Source of the DNA: Minisyncoccota bacterium
GTDB taxonomy: Bacteria; Patescibacteriota; Minisyncoccia; Phycocordibacterales; UBA12079
DNA: 36,599 bases
Direction: 5' to 3'
Assembly: GCA_023129575.1 (NCBI GenBank)
Contig: JAGMBS010000010.1
Location: 1-36,599, forward strand
Shown here: in pieces, positions 26,677 to 35,087 of the stretch
Numbering within the stretch: the stretch's first letter is position 1
How the letters are laid out: each line of letters begins with the position of its first letter
Notes under the pieces: model-generated
Seen by the model: only the letters and a program-made list of their open reading frames with translations
Told to the model about the DNA's origin: nothing
The model's database searches: none
Program-made: the position numbers and the translations under genes

Positions 26677-27213
26677 ATGGAGGAAAAAAAGAAAGATAAT
26701 GAGACGGAGATTTTTGGCGCCGGCGCTGTTTACGAATTAGGCTATCTTTTGGCGCCGACCATTCCCAACGACGAGATACTATCGGAGATTGCCAATCTTA
26801 AATCAATTTTGGAAAAACAGGAAAGTATTTTTTTGTCCGGTGCTGAACCCAAACTAATAAAATTGGCTTATCCCATTACTAAAATAATTAATGGCGAAAA
26901 ACGGATATTTGAAACGGCGTATTTTGCTTGGATGAAATTTGAAATTGGCAAAGAAAAATTGGCGGGTCTGAACAAAGAACTGGACGGCTTTAAGCATCTT
27001 TTAAGATATCTTTTGATTTACGCTCCCAAAAAAGAATCTTTAACGCGCCGGCCCAAAAAGTTTTCTTTTATAAAGGAAAAGGCGGATAAAATTAAAGTAA
27101 AAGCCACCGCTGTTTCCTCTTCTATTTTAGCGAATGACGCGCAAGCGGTTTCGAAAGAAAAAGAGGCGGAAAAAGATTTAGATAAAACCATTGATAATTT
27201 AATTATTAAATAA
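26677..27213 (+). CDS. rpsF: Ribosomal protein bS6 with C-terminal extension
   Basis: YELGYLLAPTIPNDEILSEIANLKSIL...KLAYPITK...AYFAWMKFE; followed by ssb and rpsR. Confidence 0.82.
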   Translation: MEEKKKDNETEIFGAGAVYELGYLLAPTIPNDEILSEIANLKSILEKQESIFLSGAEPKLIKLAYPITKIINGEKRIFETAYFAWMKFEIGKEKLAGLNKELDGFKHLLRYLLIYAPKKESLTRRPKKFSFIKEKADKIKVKATAVSSSILANDAQAVSKEKEAEKDLDKTIDNLIIK

Positions 27214-27225
27214 TATAATGAAAAT

Positions 27226-27687
27226 ATGTTTTTAAATAAAGTAATTATAATCGGTAATTTAACTCGGGACCCGGAATTGCGGGCAATTCCGTCGGGCGCT
27301 CAAATAACAAATTTTAGCGTGGCGACTAATCGGGTTTGGAAAGATAAAGACGGGAATAAACAGGAAAGCGCGGAATTTCACAATATAACCGTTTACGGCC
27401 GGCAAGCGGAGGCCGTGGCCCAATATCTTAAAAAAGGGCAGTCGGTTTTAATTGAAGGAAGAATTCAAACGCGGAGTTGGGAAGACAAGGAAACCGGCAA
27501 AAAAATGTATCGCGCGGAAATAATCGCCGAAAGAGTTCAATTCGGGCCGAAAAAAGACGGCGCGGTCTCAAATTTTAATAGCGGTTCCAAGCCGCAAAAC
27601 AAAGGCCAAGAGAATAAACCGCGGACAAATGACGAGGGAATTGAATATCCCGAAGAGGAAATAAATCCGGAAGATATACCTTTTTAA
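27226..27687 (+). CDS. ssb: Single-stranded DNA-binding protein
   Basis: FLNKVIIIGNLTRDPELRAIPSGAQITNFSVATNRVWKDKDG; acidic C-terminus EEEINPEDIPF. Confidence 0.97.
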   Translation: MFLNKVIIIGNLTRDPELRAIPSGAQITNFSVATNRVWKDKDGNKQESAEFHNITVYGRQAEAVAQYLKKGQSVLIEGRIQTRSWEDKETGKKMYRAEIIAERVQFGPKKDGAVSNFNSGSKPQNKGQENKPRTNDEGIEYPEEEINPEDIPF

Positions 27688-27763
27688 AATTTCGGAGAGA
27701 GGTCGTTCCTCGAGGAGGAGTTTGCGACGGGAGAGGTGTGACCTCAAGAAGAAATTTTAAAAA
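27681..27763 (+). other. Nested inverted-repeat element between ssb and rpsR
   Basis: TTTTTAAAATTTC (27681-27693) / GAAATTTTAAAAA (27751-27763), inner GAGGTC (27699-27704) / GACCTC (27740-27745). Confidence 0.65.
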
Positions 27764-27798
27764 GAAATTAAAAATTAAAAATTAAAAATTCTTTAATT

Positions 27799-27999
27799 AT
27801 GCAACAATGTTTTTTTGCGCAAAATAATACCAAGCAAATTGATTATAAAGACGTGGAGACGCTCAAAAAGTTTATCAATCCCCACGGCCGGATTTTAGCG
27901 CGCAAACGCGCCGGCCTCTGCGCCAAGCATCAAAGACAGCTCGCCCAAGCAATCAAGCGGGCGCGCTTTCTCGCCCTGTTGCCTTACACTTCGTGTTAA
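27799..27999 (+). CDS. rpsR: Ribosomal protein bS18
   Basis: [52 protein letters not shown]. Confidence 0.95.
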   Translation: MQQCFFAQNNTKQIDYKDVETLKKFINPHGRILARKRAGLCAKHQRQLAQAIKRARFLALLPYTSC

Positions 28000-28130
28000 T
28001 GTTATTTGTAAATAACAAATAGAAAGTAAAAAAACAAAAAATCCGGAAACAACTTTTGTGGGAGTATAAATGTTCATCTCTCCCTAAGAAAGTTAGTTTG
28101 CGAATTTTTCGTTTTTTTTAATCTAAATTT

Positions 28131-28156
28131 GAACGGCTCAACTTGTTGAGCCGTTC
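28131..28156. repeat. Palindrome, GGCTCAAC/GTTGAGCC family
   Basis: GAACGGCTCAAC-TT-GTTGAGCCGTTC. Confidence 0.85.
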
Positions 28157-28200
28157 GTTATTGCTGGGCAATTTGTTATAAAATATGGTATAATGCGAGA

Positions 28201-28473
28201 ATGATACCTCAATATTTGCAGCCGTTTTTATGGTCTTCCGATATTTCCAAATTGGATATTCGGAAGAACAAAAAAAGAATTATCACGAATATTCTTAATC
28301 TGGGCGACCGGCGCGCCACGGATTGGCTGTTTGGAGTTTATAATAAAAAAGAAATCAAAGAAGTTGTTTCGGATTTCTTGCCGGGTGAATGGAATAAAAA
28401 ATCTCTGAATTTTTGGAGATTATTTTTTGGCATAACAAGCGGTAAAATTGAAACAAGAATAATCCCGACATAA
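28201..28473 (+). CDS. DUF6922-like putative antitoxin
   Basis: YLQPFLWSSDISKLDIRKNKKRIITNILNLGDRRATDWLFGVYNKKEIKEVV; directly upstream of an AbiEii-like gene. Confidence 0.65.
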   Translation: MIPQYLQPFLWSSDISKLDIRKNKKRIITNILNLGDRRATDWLFGVYNKKEIKEVVSDFLPGEWNKKSLNFWRLFFGITSGKIETRIIPT

Positions 28474-28504
28474 AATTAAAAATTTTGTTCGGGAACAAGA
28501 TAAT

Positions 28505-29140
28505 ATGTTTTATAATATTTTAGATAAAAATAGAGTGGCTGTTCTTCCTCTCTTAAAAAATTTCAAAAAAGATTTTTATTTAGCGGGCGGAACGGCCTTG
28601 GCATTGCATCTCGGGCATCGGGACAGTATTGATTTTGATTTTTTTCGCCAAAAAGATATTAAGACCCAAGAATTGTTTGAGAGAATAAAAGAAGTTTTCA
28701 AGGAGCATAAAATTTTGAAAATACAGGATGAACACAATACTTTAGCCGTTATTATTGACGAAAACATAAAATTAAGTTTTTTCAGTTATAAATATAATTT
28801 GATTGAGGATTTGATTGACGAGCCAAATTTGAAATTGGCCTCCGTGGCGGAGATTGCTTGTATGAAATTGTCCGCGATTACCGGGCGGGCCGGCAATAAA
28901 GATTATATTGATTTGTATTATATTTTGCAAAATATGCCCTTGACCGATTTATTGGAGAAGGCCGCAAAAAAATTTCCGGACCTGGACAGAAATTTGATTT
29001 TGAAGAGTTTGGTGTATTTTGACGACCTGGAAATGGAACCGATTATGTTTAAAAACAATAAAGAAATTGATTTTGAGACAGTCAAAGATTTTCTTAAGAA
29101 AAAAGTTTTTGAAGATTTTGGAGGCAAGGCCTCTCAATAA
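28505..29140 (+). CDS. AbiEii/AbiGii-like nucleotidyltransferase toxin
   Basis: FYLAGGTALALHLGHRDSIDFDFF; ASVAEIACMKLSAITGRAGNKDYIDLYYIL. Confidence 0.85.
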   Translation: MFYNILDKNRVAVLPLLKNFKKDFYLAGGTALALHLGHRDSIDFDFFRQKDIKTQELFERIKEVFKEHKILKIQDEHNTLAVIIDENIKLSFFSYKYNLIEDLIDEPNLKLASVAEIACMKLSAITGRAGNKDYIDLYYILQNMPLTDLLEKAAKKFPDLDRNLILKSLVYFDDLEMEPIMFKNNKEIDFETVKDFLKKKVFEDFGGKASQ

Positions 29141-29280
29141 AAAATCTATATTTTGAGCCGTTCGTTTTTGTTTGCAATAACTTTTGATTTGGGGTAATAT
29201 CCAAAATAGGTTTAGGTTCTTTAAATTCAAGGCAGATACTTTGTCTTTTTATTTTAATTTTTTATCAAAGGAGGAGATTA

Positions 29281-29630
29281 TGTCATGTTGGGTAAATGGG
29301 GGAAAATGCCTTCATGGTTTTGATGGGGGAATTTTGTCGGCAAAAATGTCCTTTTGTGCAGATTGCTCGGAGTTTTCTTTAAACAGAGAAGAAGTATTTG
29401 AAAAACAGGATAATTTAGAAAGGGGCAAACTCCCCCCGGGATTTATTTCTGAGGAAGACCAGGGAGAAATTTGTAATCGTGGAGAGATGCTTCAGGCCTT
29501 GGTAGTTGAGAAGATTACCAATCTTAAATTGTCAATAAGTCGAGGGGAAGTGAAAACGGAGAAGATATATGATATCAGAAAAGAAATGATTATCTTGGGG
29601 CTTCTTGGAGAAATCTTCACGAACCTTTAA
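29281..29630 (+). CDS. Cys-containing uncharacterised protein
   Basis: AAAGGAGG SD ~5 nt upstream of ATG 29281; MSCWVNGGKCLHGFDGGILSAKMSFCADCSEFSL. Confidence 0.55.
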
Positions 29631-29648
29631 CTGAATGTTCTCAAATAA

Positions 29649-29682
29649 GGCGGATGTTGGCTTGCCAGCATCCGCCTGCTTT
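29649..29682 (+). terminator. Terminator
   Basis: GGCGGATGTTGGCTTGCCAGCATCCGCCTGCTTTTTT. Confidence 0.8.
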
Positions 29683-29721
29683 TTTATACCAGTCACCGGC
29701 TACTTGATACTTGTTACCAGT

Positions 29722-30753
29722 TTACTCCTTCATTTTCTCCCTAATCTTTTTCAAAATTTCGCCGGCGAGTTTTTTGTCTTCTTTCAAAAATTGGCGAGTG
29801 GCGTCATAGCCCCGCCCCAATTTCAGATCGCCGTAACTATACGATGAGCCCGCTTTGGAAACGATTCCGTATTTTTCCCCCAAAGCGATGAGTTCGCCCT
29901 CTTTGGAAATTCCCTCGTTGTAAATCAAATCAAATTCCGTCATTTTGAAGGGGGCGGCGACTTTATTTTTAACCACTTTAACTCGGCACCGCCCGCCCAC
30001 GATAGCATCGCCTTTTTTAATTTGAGCGATTCGCCTAATATCCAATCTAACCGAACTGTAAAATTTCAACGCTCGCCCGCCGGGAGTTGTTTCGGGGCTG
30101 CCGAACATCACTCCGATTTTCATTCTGATTTGGTTTATAAAGATAACCACCGTCTTGCTTTTAGCGATAATGGCGGTTAATTTCCGCAGGGCTTGCGACA
30201 TCAGACGCGCCTGCCGGCCGATATGGTGCGCGCCCATATCGCCCTCAATTTCATCTTTGGGCGTTAGAGCGGCGACGGAATCAATCACAATCACATCAAT
30301 TTTTCCGGAACGCACCAAACTCTCCGTAATATCCAAGGCCTGTTCGCCGGTGTCCGGCTGGGAAACCAGCAAGTTTTTTATATCCACGCCCAACTTCTCG
30401 GCGTATTCGGGGTCCAAGGCGTGTTCGGCGTCCACAAAGGCGCAAATCCCGCCTTTTTGTTGGGCTTGCGCGGCTACTTGCAATGCCAGAGTTGTTTTCC
30501 CTGAGGACTCCGGACCGAAAATTTCCACCACTCTTCCTCTCGGCAAGCCGCCGATGCCTAAAGCGTCATCCAATCCTATTGACCCGGTTGGAATGGCTTC
30601 AATCCCGACTTTGGGCGCGTCCCCGAGACGAATAATCGCGCCTTCTCCAAATTTGACGCGAATTTGCGCGATGGTGTCTTCAACAGCAGTGTCTTTTTTG
30701 TCCGGGACTTTGGGCTTCGCCGCTTTTTTCGTCTCCTTTTTTTTCTTTATCAT
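29722..30753 (-). CDS. recA: Recombinase RecA
   Basis: [62 protein letters not shown]. Confidence 0.98.
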   Translation of the reverse strand: MIKKKKETKKAAKPKVPDKKDTAVEDTIAQIRVKFGEGAIIRLGDAPKVGIEAIPTGSIGLDDALGIGGLPRGRVVEIFGPESSGKTTLALQVAAQAQQKGGICAFVDAEHALDPEYAEKLGVDIKNLLVSQPDTGEQALDITESLVRSGKIDVIVIDSVAALTPKDEIEGDMGAHHIGRQARLMSQALRKLTAIIAKSKTVVIFINQIRMKIGVMFGSPETTPGGRALKFYSSVRLDIRRIAQIKKGDAIVGGRCRVKVVKNKVAAPFKMTEFDLIYNEGISKEGELIALGEKYGIVSKAGSSYSYGDLKLGRGYDATRQFLKEDKKLAGEILKKIREKMKE

Positions 30754-31139
30754 ATTTTATTTTTATTTGTTAATAATATTTTCTGTGGAATTGGCGTATA
30801 AATTAGTTCCAATAATTTTTGGTTTTCTCTTTGGTATTTGTCTCGAGTTGAGATTTTAATAAGATTATAGCCCTCGGACAAAAGTATTTTTTCATTAAAA
30901 TTGCCGGCTTGGTCCGTGAAAATTTGCCGGTCGTTCAAACTGATATGGGAAATATTTTTGGCTCGGCCGCTAATAACGATACTGCCGCTGTGTTGGGTTG
31001 AACCGTTCAAAGGCGAGATTAGTTCAAGAATTGGCCCCTGAATATAATCGCGGGTTTGATAGTAAGCATAACCAAGCGTGGCGGAAAGAACAAGAACAAG
31101 GGAAAAAATTTTTGCGTAGCTTTTAATTAAATTATTCAT
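30750..31139 (-). CDS. Membrane-anchored glucodextranase-B-like domain protein
   Basis: N-terminal [61 protein letters not shown]. Confidence 0.6.
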   Translation of the reverse strand: MNNLIKSYAKIFSLVLVLSATLGYAYYQTRDYIQGPILELISPLNGSTQHSGSIVISGRAKNISHISLNDRQIFTDQAGNFNEKILLSEGYNLIKISTRDKYQRENQKLLELIYTPIPQKILLTNKNKI

Positions 31140-31153
31140 GCTGTTAAAAATTT

Positions 31154-33355
31154 TTAATGGCTAAATTTTCGTTGTTTTGTTTCCTCCGCGGTCGGATCTC
31201 TTTCCTCAGTCGCGAGAACCGGCCGCGGTTTGGAGCCGTCGGCCGGGCCGATAATGCCGTTTTCTTCCAGCTTATCCATCAGACGCGCCGCTCGCGCGTA
31301 GCCCACCCGCAATTTTCTTTGCAAATACGAGGTGGATGCTTTACCGGCGGCCAAAATTGTTTCTTTGGCGTCTTCATAAAGAAGATCATCCTCCTCGTCA
31401 TCATTGCCGCCGTGATCGCCGCTAAACGAGAGCGTATCAAAAAGAGGATTTCTGTCTTTGTCCGCCGCGTCAATATCCACTTCGTCGGGAATCTCGTTTT
31501 TGTAGGCCTCTTTCAAAAATGTCGTCACTTTCTTTAATTCTGTTTCTGAGATAAACGCGGATTGGATTCTTTTCGGTTTTGACATTTCCCCCGATATATA
31601 AAGCATATCCCCGGCTCCCAAAAGTTTTTCAGCTCCGCCGACATCAAGAATAGTGCGAGAGTCCACTTGCGAGGCCACTTGAAGCGCGATACGAGAGGGG
31701 ATATTGGCTTTAATCAGACCGGTGATGACATTAACGGACGGGCGTTGCGTGGAAAAAATCAGGTGGATTCCGATGGCTCGGCTCATCTGCGCCAAACGGA
31801 CAACCGCCGCTTCCAATTCTCGCGGATAGGCCTGCATAATATCGGCTAACTCATCTATAATAATAACTATATAAGGCATTGTTTCGGGCAAATCCGTTTC
31901 ATTTATTTCTTTATTTTTGGAGGCCTGATTGTAGGCGGGGGCGACAATATTTTTATGATAGGACTGAATGTCTCTGACGCCGGCGGACTCCAAAATATCA
32001 TAACGGCGGTCCATTTCTTTCAAGGCCCATTTGAGAGCCAAAATTGTTTTTTTGGCGCCGGTAATTACCGGGGTAAGCAAATGGGGGATGCCTTTATATT
32101 GCGTCAATTCCACTCTTTTTGGGTCTATCATTATAAATTTTAGATTTTCAGGCGTGGCTCTGAAAAGAAGGGAATTAATCAAAGCGTGAATGGTAACCGA
32201 TTTCCCGGCGCCGGTCGCTCCGGCGATTAGTAAATGGGGAGCTTTCGCCAAATCTATAAAATTAACTTGGCCGGAAACATCCTTGCCCAAAGCGACTGTC
32301 AGAAGTTGTTTGTTTTGTTTATATTCTTTAGTCGCGAATAATGTCGCCAAGCCGACCGTGGTTCTCGCGCTGTTGGGAATTTCAATTCCCACCAATGATT
32401 TTCCGGGAATGGGCGCTTCAATTCTGAGCGGGTGGGCCGCCAAGGCCAGCGACAAATCATTTTGCAATCCCATTATTCGCGACAGCTTAATTCCTTCGGC
32501 CGGTTTCAGAGCGTAACGGGTGACGGACGGTCCGATGGATATTTCGTCCATCTCGACATTGATGCCGAAATTTTTAAGAGTTCTTTTTATGATATTTGAA
32601 TTGGCTTTAATATCTCCGACTTCCGGCCGGCCCTTGTCCTTTTCCAAAAGCGACAGAGGGGGGAGGGATGTCTTTCTTCCAAAATATTCAAAGATCTTAT
32701 TTGAGAGGGAACCGCTTTGAGCGGGGAGGTCTTTTTCAAATTCGTTCTCGGATTTATTTGAGGGGTGCGTTTTTTTTGTCTCGCGAGAATTGTTTATTTC
32801 TTCCGGGCTTTCTTCAATTTCTTCTTCATAATATTCCTCTTTCTCTTCTTTTTTTCTGGATAGTCTGTTTTTTAGAATTTGTCGCCAAAAGGCGATGCTC
32901 TTGAATTTTAAATGCGTGTCAAAAATAACCAGCAGGGAAATTAAAAACAAGGCGCTCAGGAAAATCAAACTAACATACAAGTCAAATAATTTTAACAGCG
33001 GAGCTGAAATAAACCCGCCCGCCAACCCGCCCTTGCCGGCGAAAAGCAAACCAATAATTCCCAGTCCGGACAAAAATAAAATTAACGAGCCGGCAATTTT
33101 TATAAAAGCGAAATTGGATTTGATGTCTTTCAAACTTGAGTAGCCCAAAATGAACAGGATCGCGGGCAAAAGAAAATACCCAATTCCGAATAATCTGTCT
33201 AAAATCGCGTAAAGCGTTTCTCCCACCGCTCCGCCGTTATGAAATGACGCCAGCACAAAAAAAACGGCCAGCGCAAAAAAAATTATAGCCAGGACTCCTT
33301 GTAATGTTTCTTCTTTTAATTTTCGGATAGGATTTTCTCTTTTATTTTTTTTCAT
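31154..33355 (-). CDS. ftsK: DNA translocase FtsK/SpoIIIE
   Basis: N-terminal TMs; HLLIAGATGAGKSVTIHALINSLL; FIMIDPKRVELTQYKGIPHLLTPV; gamma-like wHTH C-terminus. Confidence 0.96.
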   Translation of the reverse strand: MKKNKRENPIRKLKEETLQGVLAIIFFALAVFFVLASFHNGGAVGETLYAILDRLFGIGYFLLPAILFILGYSSLKDIKSNFAFIKIAGSLILFLSGLGIIGLLFAGKGGLAGGFISAPLLKLFDLYVSLIFLSALFLISLLVIFDTHLKFKSIAFWRQILKNRLSRKKEEKEEYYEEEIEESPEEINNSRETKKTHPSNKSENEFEKDLPAQSGSLSNKIFEYFGRKTSLPPLSLLEKDKGRPEVGDIKANSNIIKRTLKNFGINVEMDEISIGPSVTRYALKPAEGIKLSRIMGLQNDLSLALAAHPLRIEAPIPGKSLVGIEIPNSARTTVGLATLFATKEYKQNKQLLTVALGKDVSGQVNFIDLAKAPHLLIAGATGAGKSVTIHALINSLLFRATPENLKFIMIDPKRVELTQYKGIPHLLTPVITGAKKTILALKWALKEMDRRYDILESAGVRDIQSYHKNIVAPAYNQASKNKEINETDLPETMPYIVIIIDELADIMQAYPRELEAAVVRLAQMSRAIGIHLIFSTQRPSVNVITGLIKANIPSRIALQVASQVDSRTILDVGGAEKLLGAGDMLYISGEMSKPKRIQSAFISETELKKVTTFLKEAYKNEIPDEVDIDAADKDRNPLFDTLSFSGDHGGNDDEEDDLLYEDAKETILAAGKASTSYLQRKLRVGYARAARLMDKLEENGIIGPADGSKPRPVLATEERDPTAEETKQRKFSH

Positions 33356-33418
33356 TTTTGTTATTTAATTGCTCCTAAATAATAACATATTTTGCGGACA
33401 AAATCATAATGAATCCTG

Positions 33419-33430
33419 CCTGCCGGCAGG
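33419..33430. repeat. Partial CCTGCCTGCCGGCAGG palindrome, intergenic
   Basis: CCTGCCGGCAGG. Confidence 0.7.
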
Positions 33431-33449
33431 TAAAATTAAATCAAAGTCC

Positions 33450-33522
33450 AAAGCTCAAATTACTCAAATCAAATCTAAAATCTAAAATCCAAATGTCAAA
33501 AAAAGTTTTAGTTTTTGTCATT
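33450..33522 (+). repeat. Direct repeat/hairpin, left of the wHTH gene
   Basis: AAATTACTCAAATCAAATCTAAAATCTAAAATCCAAATGTCAAAAAAAGTTTTAGTTTTTGTCATTTGG. Confidence 0.8.
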
Positions 33523-33571
33523 TGGATTTCATTTGGAATACTTTGGATTTTGAAATTTCTAATAACCTCCC

Positions 33572-33690
33572 TTGTTTTTTTATAAAAGACAATTATAATG
33601 GACACATAAAGTTAGCAAAAGGACACTTCAAATAATTATTAAAGACAGAAAAAAACAAAAGGACATAATCAAATCATTAAAAGACATAAA
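33572..33690 (+). promoter_or_regulatory. Promoter overlapped by phased (A)AAGGACA repeats
   Basis: -35 TTGTTT 33572-33577, -10 TATAAT 33594-33599; GACA cores at 33588, 33601, 33622, 33644, 33662, 33683. Confidence 0.6.
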
Positions 33691-34440
33691 ATGAATTCTC
33701 TAAAAACCATTGAAAAAAAGAATAATAATGATTTATATTTGGTGTTTTTCTCTAAAAAAATAGAGAAAATTGTTGCGGCGCTTTATCTTTTGACAAGTTA
33801 TTTCCCCAAAGACGAAATCCTAAAATGGAAATTGAGGAAACAAGGTATCCAACTTTTGTCTGATACAATGTCTTTGACTAAAAAACAAGTTCTTTATAAG
33901 GACAAGATTTTGTCCGACGTAAGAAATGCCATTTTGGAAATAATTTCTTTTTTAGAAATCGCTCTAACCGCTAAAATCATTACAAATATGAATTTAAATG
34001 TGTTTAAAAAGGAGCTTGAGTTTCTTTTAAAATTAAACAACAATAATCTGAAAGACATAAGTGAACAAAATTTGTCCGGATTAAGCGGGGACTTTTTTAA
34101 AATAAAGGACAAAGATTTACGCTTCGGGAAAACAAGAGAGTCCCTGCTAAAGGACAGTAATATATATAAAGGACATTATAAAGGACAAACTGCGTGGCTG
34201 TCTCCAACTCTTGCTGTGGCGAAAAAACAAGGTATTTCTAATATTGAGAAAAGACAATCTCGTCGGGAAAATATATTAAAATTATTGCGTAAAGGACAAA
34301 AATTGACCATAAAGGACATATCGCGAGAAATAAATAATTGCGGCGAGAAAACTGTTCAAAGGGAATTGCAGGCGATGCTAAAAGACGGCCTTCTTAAAAA
34401 AGAAGGCGAGAGAAGATGGAGCCGGTATTCACTAAAATAA
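33691..34440 (+). CDS. C-terminal winged-helix putative transcriptional regulator
   Basis: RRENILKLLRKGQKLTIKDISREINNCGEKTVQRELQAMLKDGLLKKEGERRWSRYSLK. Confidence 0.7.
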   Translation: MNSLKTIEKKNNNDLYLVFFSKKIEKIVAALYLLTSYFPKDEILKWKLRKQGIQLLSDTMSLTKKQVLYKDKILSDVRNAILEIISFLEIALTAKIITNMNLNVFKKELEFLLKLNNNNLKDISEQNLSGLSGDFFKIKDKDLRFGKTRESLLKDSNIYKGHYKGQTAWLSPTLAVAKKQGISNIEKRQSRRENILKLLRKGQKLTIKDISREINNCGEKTVQRELQAMLKDGLLKKEGERRWSRYSLK

Positions 34441-34456
34441 GTTCAAAATCCAAAGT

Positions 34457-34523
34457 GTTCCAAATTACTCAAATCAAATCCAAAATCCAAATGTTAAAAA
34501 AAGTTTTAATTTTTGTCATTTGA
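34457..34523 (+). repeat. Direct repeat/hairpin, right of the wHTH gene
   Basis: TTCCAAATTACTCAAATCAAATCCAAAATCCAAATGTTAAAAAAAGTTTTAATTTTTGTCATTTGA. Confidence 0.8.
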
Positions 34524-34524
34524 C

Positions 34525-34605
34525 GAGGTCCGACCTCTGAATTGCTACTGAAGTTTATGTTCTATATCACTATTCATTATTTAACCGCGATTGAGGTCGG
34601 ACCTC
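34525..34605. repeat. Pair of GAGGTC-N-GACCTC palindromes
   Basis: GAGGTCCGACCTC at 34525-34537 and GAGGTCGGACCTC at 34593-34605, reverse complements of each other. Confidence 0.75.
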
Positions 34606-34695
34606 TTTGATTTTTCCTTGCATTTTACAACCCGTTATTATACTATGATGCGGTTATATCCCGTTCTTTCCGAGCGAGTTATCCACAGTATTTCT

Positions 34696-34723
34696 TTGCA
34701 AGCGCGCTCTTGCGAGATATAAT
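34696..34723 (+). promoter_or_regulatory. Sigma70-like promoter
   Basis: TTGCAA-16 nt-TATAAT; predicted TSS ~34730. Confidence 0.6.
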
Positions 34724-34729
34724 TATCTG

Positions 34730-35087
34730 ACAACTTTCCGATTAAAAACCGGAGGGAGAAGTTGTTAATTTGTGTTCGTTGAAAATTAAATCCCGTTAGA
34801 GATAAGAAGCCAAAAAACTTCTGTAATCTTTAACGGGATAAATAACAGAAGACATAAAAAAATAAAAAATTGAATGTGTTGTTTAAATTCAGTCGTAAAT
34901 TTAAGTGACGCAATAACAAATAAAAAAACGAAATTATCAATTTGATTATTAGCAAAACGCAAAATTATTTTTTTCCAAAAAAACAAATTTTGTTTTTTTG
35001 GAAATAAAATTTTTGTGTTATTGGTTTCTTAAAATACATTAATAATTTTTATCAGTAATTAATTTTAAGAAATCTTAGAAAAAATTT
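34730..35087 (+). other. Long structured 5' leader of the surface-protein gene
   Basis: Hairpins 34730-34765, 34790-34839, 34972-35004 (perfect 16-bp arms), 35025-35072. Confidence 0.5.

Noticed and set aside
27765-27793. AAAATTA-type tandem heptamers before rpsR
   Set aside because: Simple AT-rich low-complexity tract; no evidence of function beyond spacing.
29184-29280. N-terminal extension of the 148-aa ORF
   Set aside because: Strong SD directly before ATG 29281; the upstream part has no coding character.
30155-30859. 234-aa plus-strand ORF over recA
   Set aside because: Antisense of the clearly identified recA; no coding motifs.
23051-34687. Perfect TTATCCACA DnaA boxes at 23051-23059 and 34679-34687
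   Set aside because: Single isolated boxes (another, inverted, lies inside the ThyX-like gene at ~1591); no cluster or dnaA/dnaN neighbourhood to support an origin.
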